A stretch of DNA of 13,645 bases, from positions 1 through 13,645 of the forward strand of contig CAZTLI010000105.1 of assembly GCA_964614375.1 (NCBI GenBank). The letters are read 5' to 3'. Origin of the DNA: CAZTLI01 sp964614375 (GTDB lineage: Bacteria; Chloroflexota; Anaerolineae; Aggregatilineales; Phototrophicaceae). The translations under genes and the position numbers were made by a program. This document shows positions 13,224-13,645 of this stretch, piece after piece (the first letter of the stretch is position 1; each line of letters begins with the position of its first letter). Below the pieces are notes generated by a model. That model was not told the DNA's origin. It made no database searches and saw nothing but the letters and a program-made list of their open reading frames with translations.

Positions 13224-13645
13224 CTATACGCGGCGGCGACCCCCGCCCCCCAGTGAATCGCGGACATTCTTTGTTTTCACAGGTTCTCCACGCATCGCTT
13301 TATAGAAATCTTCGTCATAGTCGCGTGGTTTGATAACGACAGGCATCGGGACGGCGTGCCCCATGATGATCGCCTGCTGCCTGGTCTCCAGGCGCGCCAG
13401 CACTTCACGCAATCCACCCGCACCACTGACCCCATTAAGCACCGCATTGATGTCGCGTTCGTTATCCAGCAGTGCCGTGACGCGCGTCCCAATCTGGCTC
13501 ATGACTTCCTCGTCAATAGCACTGGGACGCTGGTCAACCACCAGCAGCGTGACATTGTATTTTCGCATTTCGCGAGCGATGACCCCGAACGTCGTCTGCC
13601 GCGCGACCTGTGGTTCGAGGAATTTATGCGCTTCTTCAATCACAA
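13224..13645 (-). CDS. HerA/DUF87-like ATPase, C-terminal part (runs off the right edge)
   Basis: Seen: 140 residues to the stop at 13224; the N-terminal bulk lies beyond the window. The visible part begins in the Walker B strand (VIEEAHKF), followed by the conserved DQRPSAIDEEVMSQIGTR segment with a sensor-like glutamine, then LARLETRQQAIIMGHAVPMP, and a basic Gly-rich end (GGGGRRRV). The first GTG at 13643 is an internal valine codon, not a start, since Walker B is incomplete. Known: HerA-like hexameric ATPases act as DNA translocases or helicases, classically with the NurA nuclease in end resection or with other effectors in defence. The partner is not in view. Related VirB4/TraC-type ATPases are less likely given the segment order. 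Confidence 0.87.
   Translation of the reverse strand, partial: VIEEAHKFLEPQVARQTTFGVIAREMRKYNVTLLVVDQRPSAIDEEVMSQIGTRVTALLDNERDINAVLNGVSGAGGLREVLARLETRQQAIIMGHAVPMPVVIKPRDYDEDFYKAMRGEPVKTKNVRDSLGGGGRRRV

Noticed and set aside
13224..13643. Start of the HerA-like gene at GTG 13643
   Set aside because: This codon is within the Walker B strand of the ATPase, so the Walker A part must lie beyond the window and the gene is partial.
1..13645. CRISPR arrays, insertion sequences, tRNA or rRNA genes
   Set aside because: No regularly spaced repeats, transposase-like ORF, terminal inverted repeats of IS type, or tRNA/rRNA-like sequence were seen on reading both strands.

Overview
The window looks like part of a chromosome from an uncultured or little-studied bacterium, most likely a Chloroflexota (Anaerolineae-like) lineage. 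This placement is an inference from protein character, mixed GC content and gene mix (E1/JAMM pair, TIR protein, penicillin-acylase family enzyme, HerA-type ATPase); no rRNA or tRNA is present to test it. Genes are mostly on the + strand from 46 to 10897, with one minus-strand DNA glycosylase in the middle and two minus-strand genes at the right end.

Left part (46-2216): a two-gene operon for a ubiquitin-like pathway. A JAMM-type protein has one zinc ligand replaced and a C-terminal half that resembles an E2/RWD fold. An E1-like adenylating enzyme follows, overlapping it by one base. The ubiquitin-like modifier, if there is one, must lie left of the window.

Next (2273-4459): a promoter, a 5' hairpin, a 97-residue disordered/Arg-rich protein, a PIMT-type methyltransferase with a C-terminal extension, and a CoA-pyrophosphatase-type Nudix hydrolase. 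These three genes overlap and are probably one transcript. They are followed by a pseudouridine-kinase-like PfkB protein (4536-5468), convergent with an AlkA-like DNA glycosylase (5478-6437, minus).

Centre (6516-8624): the most unusual part. Four consecutive small genes (121, 122, 125 and 132 residues) encode paralogous helical proteins, each with one histidine-kinase-type H-box (DHp) and none with an ATPase domain. They appear to be separate transcription units: promoter-like sequences precede them, and terminators follow the first and the last. No response regulator or complete kinase lies nearby. I regard this as the best candidate for an undescribed phosphotransfer or kinase-modulating system.

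Right part: a possible 15-codon leader ORF, a 98-residue membrane protein with a strong terminator, an alpha/beta hydrolase, a stand-alone TIR protein with its own promoter and a shared bidirectional terminator, then on the minus strand a secreted penicillin-acylase-family Ntn hydrolase and the C-terminal end of a HerA-like ATPase that runs off the right edge.
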